A stretch of DNA of 64,000 nucleotides, taken from NCBI GenBank assembly GCA_028583605.1, contig CM053327.1, positions 43,517,559 through 43,581,558 on the forward strand. Direction: 5' to 3'. Positions 23,222-35,285 of this stretch are shown piece after piece; within the stretch, counting starts at the first letter, position 1, and the number at the start of each line of letters is the position of its first letter. The notes beneath the pieces were generated by a model, which was given only the letters and a program-made list of their open reading frames with translations, was not told the DNA's origin and searched no databases. The translations under genes and the position numbers were made by a program. The DNA is from Dastarcus helophoroides. Its lineage: Eukaryota > Arthropoda > Insecta > Coleoptera > Bothrideridae.

Positions 23222-23443
23222 TTAACCATTCAGAACCACTGGAGTGTGTCATCAGATTTTGATGAGCTCTGTTGGGTCAATTTTAACCCAAAATAGCGTC
23301 TTAATTGTATACATTGGTATTTTTCGAACATATTCAGGTTCTCGAAGAACTTGAATATGCTCCAAGCAATAACTATTTTGGGTTAAAATTCACCCAAGAG
23401 AGCACATAGAAATCTCATGGCCCAGTGGTCCCGAAAGGGTTAA
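23222..23443. mobile_element. piggyBac-like MITE with TTAA ends
   Basis: TTAA at 23222-23225 and at 23440-23443 flank a 222-bp foldback. The terminal inverted repeats read CCATTCAGAACCACTGG on the left and, reverse-complemented, CCCTTTCGGGACCACTGG on the right. A second conserved block inside both arms is ATTTTAACCCAAAATAG. TTAA target duplication with CCC-type termini is the signature of piggyBac-superfamily elements. There is no coding capacity, so it would be mobilised in trans. Confidence 0.7.
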
Positions 23444-24479
23444 AGTTAAAAATTTTATTTTATTTTGAAATAACTACTAGGTTCTAAAACTGTAAAAAAC
23501 ATTTTTAATTAGTTGTTAGTTAGTTTAGTTAGCCCACCATACTTCCAAGTCAATTCAGAGAAAGAAGAAAAGCTGATAACCTCAGATAAAATTAGTTGAT
23601 TTCTTAGAAATGAAAGGTTGAGTACTGAAAAGAAATAGCCTAAAATGTACCCCTAAAAATACGACACCTTTTAGTCAAAGTGTCATTAAAATCGATTTAG
23701 CAGTTTCTAAGATTAGTCCGGACAAAATACTAGTCGACAGACAGGCAGACGCCTTAATTTTATTAAAACAGATTCAGAAGTTCTAGCTGTGATCCTCACA
23801 TATCGATTTTACTCTTGCAATTTCGTCTTTAACAGCAACTTCCTACTTCAAACGCGAAATTACAGATACAAATTTGTTTAGGAATTTAGAGTTTTTTCAA
23901 GAGATTCTCTTTATTAAAACTTCGAATTTTTTCTTGTTTGTTCTAGCTCGAAATCACTATTTTGAAACTAAATTCGACATTTAGCGTTTAAAGTTAAAAT
24001 GTTTAATATAAAATTTCTAAGAATAAAGTCGAAATTGCTATTTATTATTTTTTATTTTTCGACGTCACCATCAAATTTCAAAAATGATTTTGTTTACAAA
24101 TTGCAACTACATATTGTTGCAGAGAACCACATTAAAACGCGCAGTAGAACAAATTGCCCCCCCCCCCTCGATCAGTACCTTAAATTATTCTGTTATTTTC
24201 TTATATTCGTTGATGGTTCTTTTGTTTAAAGAAAGGTATCGAATAACCATTATTTCAATGAAATTCGAGGCTAGCAGTTAGCTTCTAGATACCGCTGGCA
24301 GTTATATCCTTCAACAATTGGTTCCCAACCTTTGTCTTTGGGCATCCCCAGATTATGAAAAATAATATCCTAGTTTTTCATTATTACAGTAAATAAAATT
24401 CGTGACATTTATTTTTCAGTTACAAAAGAAAGTCATAAATAAAGTAAAACTTTAGTGTTCACTTTTAAAAAGAATTAAA
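23444..24479. other. Unique DNA with a Helitron-like fragment
   Basis: No gene was found. At 23690-23790 GTCCGGACAAAATACTAGTC and GACAGACAGGCAGACGCC appear, the reverse orientation of the element at 14085-14200. A poly-C run lies near 24160. Confidence 0.4.
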
Positions 24480-25500
24480 TATAAAAAGTTCTGAAAAACA
24501 TTCACAATTTTAAAAAAACCGAAATATTGAATAATTTAAAGAAGACGAAATTTAAAAAAAAAATATTGCTATTAATAGATATCAACATTTTCTAAACAAA
24601 TCAAAATTTTTTACAACTAATTTTCGAATAAGCCGAAATGTTGAAAAAAGTTATTTTTTTTAAATTGACAACTACAAAAGATGAAAGGTAAAATAATTCG
24701 GATTTAAAAAAGAAACGAAAATTTTAAACAATGTCAAATTTCCAAAAATAAATCAAGTTTTCCAAAAAGTCTAAAATTAAACAAGCATCCAAAGGTTTAT
24801 TGATTTTATTTAACATTTCTATGACCCAGTTTGGAAATATTTATATTTTTATTGTTGAAAATATTCTAAAACAATTTTTGAAATATGACTACTAAATAAA
24901 ACTAATAAACATAATATTTCCAACCAACACGGGTCCACCATGAAGAATAAAAGAATCGAAATGTTGAAAATTTTTTAATTTTTTAAAAAAGTTTAAAGTT
25001 ATAAATTGTCAAAGTTGAATTTTTGAGAAAACTCGAATTTTTTGATAAAGTTTAAATTTTTGAAAAGTCGGAATCATTTAATGTAAAAAAAATGCAATTT
25101 GGAAAAAAATCAGGATTTAAAAAACCAAAATTTTGAAAAATAGTGAAAAAGTTCAAAAAAGGCAAAATTTTAAAAAACCTAGGATTTGAAAAAAATTAAA
25201 ATATTCAAAAAAGTCAACATTTTAAAAAAGTTGTACTAATTTAGCATGAAAACTTGCAGTTTTGAAAAGGTCAAGATTTACAAAAATTCAGATTGTCAAG
25301 AGTCAAAATTTTTAAAGTCATACTGACTTAATTTAAAAAAAATGCAATTTTGAAAAAGTCAGGATTAAAAAAATTTGTAATGAAAAACAAAAATATAGTG
25401 AAAATTTTCAAAAATAGGTGAAATTTTGAAATATGTCAGAATTTGGAAAAAATCGAGTTTGCAAAATAAGAAAATTGAAATTATAAGATAGTTGAAATTA
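24480..25500. repeat. Degenerate AT-rich tract, A-rich strand on +
   Basis: Built from GAAATTTTGAAAAA and GTCAAAATTTT variants, the reverse orientation of the tract at 4.9-11.3 kb. At about 24795-24960 a segment (TTTATTTAACATTTCTATG through AATATTTCCAACC) resembles 61260-61325 and 61700-61750, a degenerate relative of the hammerhead-bearing element. No ribozyme core survives here. Confidence 0.6.
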
Positions 25501-25507
25501 AAACACA

Positions 25508-28500
25508 TCTTTTTTTTTCTTCTTCTTTTTCTTCTTTCTCTTCCTCTTCCTCTTCCTCTTCTTCTTCCTCTTCCTATTCCTGTTCCTCTTCCTATTCAAT
25601 TTCCTCTTCCTATTCCTTTTCCTCTTCCTCTTCCTCTTCCTCTTCCTCTTCCTCTTCCTCTTCCTCTTCCTCTTCCTCTTCCTCTTCCTCTTCCTCTTCC
25701 TCTTCCTCTTCCTCTTCCTCTTCCTCTTCCTCTTCCTCTTCCTCTTCCTCTTCCTCTTCCTCTTCCTCTTCCTCTTCCTCTTCCTCTTCCTCTTCTTCTT
25801 CCTCTTCCTCTTCCTCTTCCTCTTTCTCTTTCTCTTTATCTTTCTCTTTATCTTCCTCTTCATCTTCCTCTTCATCTTCCTCTTCATCTTCCTCTTCATC
25901 TTCATCTTCATCTTCATCTTCATCTTCATCTTCATCTTCATCTTCATCTTCATCTTCATCTTCATCTTCATCTTCATCTTCATCTTCATCTTCCTCTTCC
26001 TCTTCCTCTTCCTCTTTCTCTTTCTCTTTATCTTTCTCTTTATCTTCCTCTTCATCTTCCTCTTCATCTTCATCTTCATCTTCATCTTCATCTTCATCTT
26101 CATCTTCATCTTCATCTTCATCTTCATCTTCATCTTCATCTTCATCTTCATCTTCATCTTCATCTTCATCTTCATCTTCATCTTCATCTTCATCTTCATC
26201 TTCATCTTCATCTTCATCTTCATCTTCATCTTCATCTTCATCTTCATCTTCATCTTCATCTTCATCTTCATCTTCATCTTCATCTTCATCTTCATCTTCA
26301 TCTTCATCTTCATCTTCATCTTCATCTTCATCTTCATCTTCATCTTCATCTTCATCTTCATCTTCATCTTCATCTTCATCTTCATCTTCATCTTCATCTT
26401 CATCTTCATCTTCATCTTCATCTTCATCTTCATCTTCATCTTCATCTTCATTTTCACCATCACTCTTCATCTTCCTCTTCATCTTCCTCTTCATCTTCCT
26501 CTTCATCTTCCTCTTCCTCTTCCTCTTCCTCTTCCTCTTCCTCTTCCTCTTCCTCTTCATCTTCATCTTCTTCTTTATCTTCCTCTTCATCTTCCTCTTC
26601 ATCTTTCTCTTCATCTCCCTCTTCATCTTCCTCTTCATCTTCCTCTTCATCTTCCTCTTCATCTTCATCTTTCTCTTCATCTTCCTCTTCCTCCTCATCT
26701 TCCTCTTCCTCTTCCTCTTCCTCTTCCTCTTCCTCTTCTTCTTCCTCTTCCTCTTCCTCTTCCCCTTCCTCTTCCTCTTCCTCTTCCTCTTCCTCTTCAT
26801 CTTCATCTTCATCTTCATCTTCATCTTCATCTTCATCTTCATCTTCATCTTCATCTTCATCTTCATCTTCATCTTCATCTTCATCTTCATCTTCATCTTC
26901 ATCTTCATCTTCATCTTCATCTTCATCTTCATCTTCATCTTCATCTTCATCTTCATCTTCATCTTCATCTTCATCTTTATCTTTATCTTTATCTTTATCT
27001 TTATCTTTATCTTCATCTTCCTCTTCATCTTCCTCTTCCTCTTCATCTTCATCTTCCTTTTCATCTTCCTCTTCCTCTTCCTCTTCCTTTTCCCCTTCCT
27101 CTGCCTCTTCCTCTTCCTCTTCATCTTCATCTTCATCTTCATCTTCATCTTCATCTTCATCTTCATCTTCATCTTCATCTTCATCTTCACCTTCACCTCC
27201 ATCTCCATCTCCATCTCCATCTCCATCTCCATCCTCATTTCCATCTCCATCTCCATCTTCCTCTTCCTCTTCCTCTTCCTCTTCCTTTTCCTCTTTCTCT
27301 TCCTCTTCCTCTTCCTCTTCCTCTTCCTCTTCCTCTTCCTCTTCCTCTTCTTCTTCCTCTTCCTCTTCCTCTTCCTCTTCCTCTTCATCTTCATCTTCAT
27401 CTTCAACTTCAACTTCATCTTCATCTTCATCTTCATCTTCATCTTCATCTTCATCTTCATCTTCATCTTCATCTTCATCTTCATCTTCATCTTCATCTTC
27501 ATCTTCACCTTCACTTCATCTCCATCCTCTCATCTCCATCTCCATCTCCATCTCCATCTCCATCTCCATCTCCATCTCCATCTCCATCTCCATCTCCATC
27601 TCCATCTCCATCTCCATCTCCATCTCCATCTCCATCTCCATCTCCATCTCCATCTCCATCTCCATCTCCATCTCCATCTCCATCTCCATCTCCATCTCCA
27701 TCTCCATCTCCATCTCCATCTCCATCTCCATCTCCATCTCCATCTCCATCTCCATCTCCATCTCCATCTCCATCTCCATCTCCATCTCCATCTCCATCTC
27801 CATCTCCATCTCCATCTCCATCTCCATCTCCATCTCCATCTCCATCTCCATCTCCATCTCCATCTCCATCTCCATCTCCATCTCCATCTCCATCTCCATC
27901 TCCATCTCCATCTCCATCTCCATCTCCATCTCCATCTCCATCTCCATCTCCATCTCCATCTCCATCTCCATCTCCATCTCCATCTCCATCTCCATCTCCA
28001 TCTCCATCTCCATCTCCATCTCCATCTCCATCTCCATCTCCATCTCCATCTCCATCTCCATCTCCATCTCCATCTCCATCTCCATCTCCATCTCCATCTC
28101 CATCTCCATCTCCATCTCCATCTCCATCTCCATCTCCATCTCCATCTCCATCTCCATCTCCATCTCCATCTCCATCTCCATCTCCATCTCCATCTTCCTC
28201 TTCCTCTTCCTCTTCCTCTTCCTCTTCCTCTTCCTCTTCCGCTTCCTCTTCCTCTTCCTCTTCCTCTTCATCTTCATCTTCATCTTCATCTTCATCTTCC
28301 TCTTCCTCTTCCTCTTCATCTTCCTCTTCATCTTCCTCTTCATCTTCATCTTCATCTTTCTCTTCCTCTTTCTCTTTCTCTTCCTCTTTTTCTTTCTCTT
28401 TCTCTTTCTCTTTCTCTTTCTCTTCCTCTTTCTCTTCCCCTTCCTCTTCCGCTTCTTCCTCCTTCTCCTCCTCCTCCTCTTCCTCCTCCTCCTCTTCCTT
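25508..28500. repeat. 3-kb compound hexanucleotide array
   Basis: An almost uninterrupted pyrimidine-rich array with homogenised blocks: (TTCCTC)n about 25623-25830, (TTCATC)n about 26059-26448 and 26800-26970, (TTTATC)n about 26970-27010, (TTCCTC)n about 27258-27385, and (TCCATC)n 27531-28194, the last with about 110 near-perfect copies. The right edge becomes TTTCTC and TCCTCC. Very long ORFs on both strands (S/L/H/I, K/R/M, D/E repeats) arise because these hexamers lack stop codons in most frames. They are not genes. Confidence 0.95.
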
Positions 28501-28531
28501 CACCTTTTCTTCTTATTCTTTTTTTTCTTAT

Positions 28532-28790
28532 TTATATTCTTCTCCTACGTCTTCTTGTAGAAGATCTATTGGTCTGTTTTCCTTCGAAATGAGGCATTCT
28601 GGTTTTCTTGAGAGCCAGCTGACTTTCCATCTCTTTGGTGGTGTACCTACCTCTTGGACTACGTCCTACAGGCGTGTCCTCCCGGCCCCTTCGAACAACT
28701 CTTTTTTTTTCCATTCTTCTCACGTGGTCATACCATTCTATCTTATTTGTCTGCCCTATCTTAACACATCGTCCACTCCGCATATCGCAA
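28532..28790 (-). pseudogene. LINE reverse-transcriptase C-terminal remnant
   Basis: The minus-strand translation contains IEWYDHVRRMEKKRVVRR and, further on, TPVGRSPRGR. This matches the conserved end of ORF2 in several non-LTR retrotransposons (pattern R-W-x-G-H-V-x-R-M ... G-R-R-P-R-G-R-P), followed by a basic C-terminus. The copy is strongly 5'-truncated. On the minus strand its 3' end leads, through AATAAGAAAAAAAAGAATA, straight into the purine strand of the hexanucleotide array. The exact LINE clade cannot be set from this much sequence. Confidence 0.7.
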
Positions 28791-28799
28791 CATGTTTTA

Positions 28800-30105
28800 G
28801 TTAATTAAATAATGAAGTACTCAATTGTTTTAAAAAAAATTTGAACATTGAAAAAGCTCGAAATTTCGAATGAATAAGAACTTTTAAAATGAAGTTGATG
28901 TTTAATAAAATTAGCTTTTAAAAAAACACGACATTTTTAAAAAATAATTAGGGATTTTGAAAAACTGTTAAAATTTTGACAACTTAAAAATCGAAATTCT
29001 GGAAAAAGATAAAAAATTGATAAAAGACAAATTTGAAACCAAAGCTTTGAAAAAAATATCGAAATTAACAAAAAAATTTAAGATTCTCAAAAAAAAACTC
29101 GAAATTTTTGAGTTCAAATCAAAATTTTGTCAGAAGGACGAAATGTTCAAAGAAATTCGAATTAAAATTTGAAAATTAAGTAAATTTGCGAAAAAATTGA
29201 AAGTTTTAAATGCAGAGAAACGTTCAAAATAGTTAGAATTTTGAAAGAAGTTGAAATTAAAAAATAAAACCTTGCGAAAAAGTCGAAATTTGGAAAAATT
29301 CAAACAAAAATTTTGAAAAATTGTTTAAAAAAAATTGAAATTATCGAAGTCGACAAAAAAGTAAAGATCTTTAAAATGTTAAATTTTAGAAAGTTTACAA
29401 AAATCAACCTTCAACAAACTCGACATTTTAAAAAACAATTAGTGATTTTCGAAAACTTAAAATTTTGATAGGAATTAAAAAGTTTGATAAATAAATTTGA
29501 AAAAAGATCGAAATTTTAAGTCGAAATTCTAGGAAAAGCTAAGCAATTTGATAAAAGTTGAAAAATTCGAAATGAATTGAAGTTTTAAAAAACGAAGGTA
29601 ACAAAAAAGATTTTCAAAAAAAAATCGAAATTTTTGAGGCTGTCAAAATCTTCAAAGAACTCGGAATTTTCAGATAGTTTGAAATTTTCAAAAAGACGAA
29701 ATTTTGTACTACAATCGAAATTTTGATAAATATTATTATTGAATCAATCAAGACCTCTTCATTTAAAACAAAAATTGAAAAATAAAAATGTTGAAAAGGG
29801 TAACAAAAGGTTAAATTTTGAAGAAGAACCGAATTTTTGGAATATGGTCGAAATTGTGAAAAAAAAAATCAGAATTTATAAAAAATCCGAATTTTTAAAT
29901 GGGTCGAAAATTCAAAAAATCGAAGTTTTGAAAAAAGCGAGATTTTGACAAAAACTGAAATTAGAAGAATCCCACCTTTTTGAAAACTTTTTATTTTTAA
30001 GATGAAGCGAAATTAGAAAAATCCTATCTTTCTGAAAAGTTTCTATTTTCAAGATATTGCCAAAAAAAAGGAAAAGAGGAATTTTTAAAAATGCCATTTT
30101 CATAT
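28800..30105. repeat. Degenerate AT-rich tract, A-rich strand on +
   Basis: GAAATTTT, GTCGAAATT and AAAAAGTCG variants throughout. The ORFs are low-complexity and not genes. Confidence 0.7.
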
Positions 30106-30106
30106 A

Positions 30107-30250
30107 TTTTTAGGTGAACGGATCTTCAAAAACTGATATACCAATTTTTCACCATGAAAACAAAAAAGATTAAAAAAGACAACAACAGTTGCTCCAACGT
30201 TTTTCGATAGCGAAGCTATCATCTTCAAAGAGATGCTGACACCTAATCCT
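30107..30250. mobile_element. Foldback element arm, diverged
   Basis: GTGAACGGATCTTCAAAAAC leads through a diverged arm to TTTTTCGATAGCGAAGCTAT and CATCTTCAAAGAGAT (minus-orientation core). The opposite arm is missing. Confidence 0.6.
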
Positions 30251-30329
30251 AAAATGAAACCTTATATAGGGATTTCCTTTTACTTGCTTTCAGGAGATAG
30301 GATTTATAAATCAGTTTTCATTTTTAATT

Positions 30330-30530
30330 GTGTCCCATAGTTTCAATTGAGGGGAGGGGGAAGTGAAGCAAACTGAAACTGTCCAAACTTGAACAAGGAT
30401 CGCATCAATTAATGAGTGCATTTAGGACTTCAAAGGAATTAGGAAGATATCCCAACACATTGGGGCTCCCTTCAGGATCTCTTTACCAGGGGGCGCGACC
30501 CACTGGTTGGAAAATCTTGGCTTAAACAGT
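30330..30530. other. Possible hAT-like end
   Basis: CAGGGGGCGCGACCCACTGG near 30487 resembles the GC-rich ends seen in hAT-type MITEs. Without a second end the assignment is weak. Confidence 0.2.
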
Positions 30531-30585
30531 CAACATTGAAAACTAAAAAAAAAATCCCCATAAAATAAGATGTAAGTTTTTTTTT

Positions 30586-30760
30586 TCGGTGGAAGGGACT
30601 GGTCCTTGGTTATCTCCAAAAACTAAAATACAAAACTTATCGCTTGAAACCAAAAAACATTAAAAAACACAACAAAGGTTGCTCTGACGCGTTTCGATAG
30701 CCAGAAATATACTGTGCGAGTATCTCTTTGAATTTGTATTGTATCTTTGTATTTCAATAA
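30586..30760. mobile_element. Foldback element copy, truncated
   Basis: CGGTGGAAGGGACTGGTCC through CGCGTTTCGATAGCCAG in minus orientation, then a short piece related to the opposite arm (TTTGTATTTCAATAAGATCT). Confidence 0.6.
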
Positions 30761-31741
30761 GATCTAAGGATATCACGAATACAGTAGTCCCTGAATTACG
30801 AGGTATTATTTCAGTTTAATCAGATATTTTCTCGAGCATGGAAAATTGTTCGGCAGCAGTTTTATTTTGTGACTACAAGTTGTAACTTTTTTGCCTCGTT
30901 TGGGCTGAATTTCAGCAGGCAAATTAAACGCCTGTTGTTTGGATTAACGGGGTATCTTTGTGAAAAGTTAAAAAAAGCCTCATATAGTATCTACAATTAT
31001 CCTCCGCTTTATGGCATTTTATTCTTTCCATTTTTTAAAGCAGAAACGCCGCTAAAGCAGAATTAGCGTGAATAATGTATGTGAGGCAATGTGCAAACTC
31101 GTTTCTAGTTCAGATCCGTTAAATTTATCTCGACGATAGTTCACTATCTGGCCTCACTGAAGCGTAAAACTTTATGAACCACGTCCCCCATTTGGAAAAT
31201 TACTCTGTGTAAATTTCGAGTGATAATATTTGATTTCAAAGCTATATCCAAATTGGTGTTTGCAAAAAATTGCTTTGCTCTCTGTAACCAACATCAGATT
31301 CAATAAAAATGAGAGGCGTGAGGTTCGAATTCTATAAAATGTTTACAAACATCCCCTGTTAAGAGCATTGGTATTTCCACACCATTAGTTTGTTTGCTTT
31401 CCCTGCAAAGGCAGTTTTCATTATGATTTGGGTTAACTGTGTAACCGTGGATGAGGTAGAGGCAGAACCTAAATTTTCAGGAACAATGAATATCATAGGA
31501 AATTAGAGAATTTACTACTTGGAGTAATTTTCATTGCCAATTTGCCCAACGCACGAACAAGGCCAAAGTTTAAGTGAGTTGAATAAAATGTATGTCGAAT
31601 CCACTATTACATCATGTTTCGTTGAGTTGAGTTTCATAACTGAATAATTGACATTCATAACTGAATGGTAATACTTGAGAATCATAATCCTTGGATGGTT
31701 TTAAGAAGAAAAAACATGAATCTGGAAGAGCTTTATTACTA
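30761..31741. other. Unique DNA, no gene recognised
   Basis: No exon was recognised despite a search for dlg1-like coding sequence. The 65-codon ORF at 30869-31066 has no known similarity. Confidence 0.35.
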
Positions 31742-33980
31742 TGAGTACGTTTTATTAAGGAAATTAAGAAAATGAGTACTTCACACCTCATCAGCTACTC
31801 ACACTATACAAAGCTCAAGTTAGGCCAACACTAGCCAACACTAGCCAACATTAGCCAACACTAGCTAACACTGTTCTCATGTTTGGAGTTCAGTCCCCAA
31901 GCACACTTTTTTTGGATTCAACTCAAAGAAGAGCTATTCGCCTAATTGATGACGAAAGTTTGTCCCATTCTCTCGAAACAGTAGAGCTCAAGTTAGGCCA
32001 ACACTAGCCAACACTAGCCAACACTAGCCAACACTAGCTAACACTGTTCTCATGTTTGGAGTTCAGTCCCAAAGCACACTTTTTTTGGATTCAACTCAAA
32101 GAAGAGCTATTCGCCTAATTGATGACGAAAGTTTGTCCCATTCTCTCGAAACAGTAGAGCTCAAGTTAGGCCAACACTAGCCAACACTAGCCAACACTAG
32201 ATAACACTGTTCTCATGTTTAGAGTTCAGTCCCAAAGCACCCTTTTTTTGGATTCAACTCAAAGAAGAGCTATTCGCCTAATTGATGACGAAAGTTTGTC
32301 CCATTCTCTCGAAACAGTAGAGCTCGAGTTAGGCCAACACTAGCCAACACTAGCCAATATTAGCCAACACTAACTAACACTGTTCTCATGTTTGGAGTTC
32401 AGTCCCAAAGCACACTTTTTTTGGATTCAACTCAAAGAAGAGCTATTTGCCTAATTGATGACGAAAGTTTGTCCCATTCTCTCGAAACAGTAGAGCTCAA
32501 GTTAGGCCAACACTAGCCAACACTAGCCAACATTAGCCAACACTAGCTAACACTGTTGTTATGTTTGGAGTTCAGTCCCAAAGCACACTTTTTTTGGATT
32601 CAACTCAAAGAAGAGCTATTTGCCTAATTGATGACGAAAGTTTGTCCCATTCTCTCGAGACAGTAGAGCTCAAGTTAGGCCAACACTAGCCAACACTAGC
32701 CAATATTAGCCAACACTAGCTAACACTGTTCTCATGTTTGGAGTTCAGTCCCAAAGCACACTTTTTTTGGATTCAACTCAAAGAAGAGCTATTCGCCTAA
32801 TTGATGACGAAAGTTTGTCCCATTCTCTCGAAACAGTAGAGCTCAAGTTAGGCCAACACTAGCCAACACTAGCCAACATTAGCCAACACTAGCTAACACT
32901 GTTCTCATGTTTGGAGTTCAGTCCCAAAGCACACTTTTTTTGGATTCAACTCAAAGAAGAGCTATTTGCCTAATTGATGATGAAAGTTTGTCCCATTCTC
33001 TCGAGACAGTAGAGCTCAAGTTAGGCCAACACTAGCCAACACTAGCCAACATTAGCCAACACTAGCTAACACTGTTCTCATGTTTGGAGTTCAGTCCCAA
33101 AGCACACTTTTTTTGGATTCAACTCAAAGAAGAGCTATTCGCCTAATTGATGACGAAAGTTTGTCCCATTCTCTCGAAACAGTAGAGCTCAAGTTAGGCC
33201 AACACTAGCCAACACTAGCCAACATTACCCAACACTAGCTAATACTGTTCTCATGTTTGGAGTTCAGTCCCAAAGCACACTTTTTTTGGATTCAACTCAA
33301 AGAAGAGCTATTCGCTTAATTGATGACGAAAGTTTGTCCCATTCTCTCGAAACAGTAGAGCTCAAGTTAGGCGAACACTAGCCAACACTAGCCAACATTA
33401 GCCAACACTAGCTAACACTGTTCTCATGTTTGGAGTTCAGTCCCAAAGCACACTTTTTTTGGATTCAACTCAAAGAAGAGCTATTTGCCTAATTGATGAC
33501 GAAAGTTTGTCCCCTTCTCTCGAAACAGTAGAGCTCAAGTTAGGCCAACACTAGCCAACACTAGCCAACATTAGCCAACACTAGCTGACACTGTTCTCAT
33601 GTTTGGAGTTTAGTCCCAAAGCACACTTTTTTTGGATTCAATTCAAAGAAGAGCTATTCGCCTAATTGATGACGAAAGTTTGTCCCATTCTCTCGAAACA
33701 GTAGAGTGCAGGAAGATGGTTGATGACTTTTTTTTACAAGTACTTTCATGAGAAATGCTCGTAGGAACTAATAGGATTGATCATCCCAAGGGCAAGATTT
33801 TCAGTCGGAGGCAGCCAATTCCTATGCAATCCAGCTTGACACAGCGACGACTTCTGTCTAGGGAAGCTCTTTTTTCTATAGAACTTCCAAGCTGTGGAAC
33901 TCGTCACCAAACGGAATTTCCCCAAAAATTAAAATCTATCCTTATTTAAGAAGGCTATCTATTCTTGTTTCCGCATCCTA
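31742..33980 (+). pseudogene. LINE ORF2 C-terminal fragment interrupted by a satellite
   Basis: Before the array the + frame reads QLLTLYKAQVRPTL (from 31792). Inside each array unit it reads SPSTLFLDSTQRRAIRLIDD and DESLSHSLETVE. After the array CRKMVDDFF and, in another frame, YRTSKLWNSSPNGIS then KIKIYPYLRRLS appear. This order matches the C-terminal region of jockey/CR1-like reverse transcriptases (LLTLYKAxVRPxLEY, then QxRAxRLIDD, then RTSxLWNSLP). Frameshifts, stops and the tandem expansion make it a pseudogene. Confidence 0.75.
31813..33705. repeat. 173-bp satellite made from a LINE fragment
   Basis: Eleven units start with GCTCAAGTTAGGCCAAC at 31813, 31986, 32159, 32322, 32495, 32668, 32841, 33014, 33187, 33360 and 33533. 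All are 173 bp apart except one 163-bp unit, which has one fewer copy of an internal 10-bp repeat (CCAACACTAG). The remainder of each unit is LINE reverse-transcriptase coding sequence. Units are nearly identical, so amplification was recent or the array is being homogenised. Confidence 0.95.
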
Positions 33981-35020
33981 CTCGGATAATGGGGTTGCGC
34001 TTTGCGATAAGATTGAAGTTAAAAAAATGATATATAATTTAGTTATGCTATGACATCGTCAGTTATTTTGGTTAATTTTTTCCAATTTTGTTTAATTGTT
34101 CAATGGAACCATTTAAAAATACATAGAACATTGTTCAACTTTTCCAACACGCATCATAAAGTTTACGGGCGAAACTAAGTCAGTTTTTATTTTCCCTCGA
34201 ACACGGCCGTTAATTTGGCCCAGACGAAGTATATCTTTGCTCGATACTAAAAGAATGATAAAAGTTCTCGTGATATATAATAAACGATTAATCTTTGGTT
34301 TTTATTTTGCTGCCTCGGCAGGGACCGGAAGATGTTTTCTTTCGATTTCTGGTGTGAAATCCACAATCGAAAAACTTCTGCAAAAACAAATAAAAAAGTC
34401 ATTAATGGGCCAAAATGCGAGGCAGTTGGGGCGAGACAAACGAAAGGAAAATACCCTCTCGATGATACCGATAAATATAATGATTCTTGGAAAATGTGAG
34501 AAATTTATTTCGTCGGTAGAAGAAACCATATAAATTATGTTTAATTCCGACAGGCCGCTTTTTTGATGTTTTTTGGAAAGCCACAATTGAGTTATTTGAC
34601 GAACGAATAACGTGTGTGCTTTGTTAATGTACGAAGATAATTCCGGCTTTTAACAGAAAAAAAAATCTCGACAATGTTAACTGTATGTATATATTTCATA
34701 AAAGCATTGCTTGAAAATTCATTTTTTTAAATTTCATTTAATCGTGCTGTCCTCGCGTGAATTGCATGCCAAAGCATTTTATGAATTTAACTCCACATTT
34801 GTGTTTGACATGAAGCTGTTCTTGTTTGAAATGGTGAGGTTTCATGTCTGGTTGAATATGTAACAGATAATAGCTGACATGCTTTAAGCCAAACCAATTA
34901 TCCACAGTCATTCACTTTATCCACAAACAATATTTATTTACCTGGAGAACACCCTGTAACAATTCCTTATTATAACTATTGAATAAACAACGAGTTCGAA
35001 ATTTATATGTTAATTTTTAA
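33981..35020. other. Unique DNA, no gene recognised
   Basis: Unique, moderately AT-rich sequence. ORFs on both strands at 34237-34586 overlap each other, have no recognisable domains and no splice support. Confidence 0.35.
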
Positions 35021-35021
35021 A

Positions 35022-35285
35022 ATTGTAATACAAATCTTGTCTCCTGAAACCAAGACCAGAACAGAGGTTGCTCTAACGCGTTTCGATAGCCAAGCTATTA
35101 TCTTCAGAGAGTATATCATACTCTATCTATCTATATCAGTATCTCTCCGAAGATGATAGCTTGGCTATCGAAACGCCTCAGAGCAACTTCTGTTACGTTT
35201 TTTAATCTTTCTTGGTTTCAGGGGACAAGTTATTTCAATTTTTGAAGATAACCAAGGACCAGTTTGTTCCACCAAAAAAAAAGGT
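35022..35285. mobile_element. Foldback element, both arms
   Basis: The left arm starts within the element (ACAAATCTTGTCTCCTGAAA), passes CGCGTTTCGATAGCCAAGC, then a centre of TATC repeats. The right arm GAAGATGATAGCTTGGC ends at GGACCAGTTTGTTCCACC before poly-A. The outer 35-40 bp of the left arm is missing. Confidence 0.75.

Noticed and set aside
25492..28560. Open reading frame of about 1,022 codons (and long minus-strand frames)
   Set aside because: It is entirely translation of hexanucleotide repeats that happen to lack stop codons; there is no non-repetitive coding content, splice context or plausible protein.
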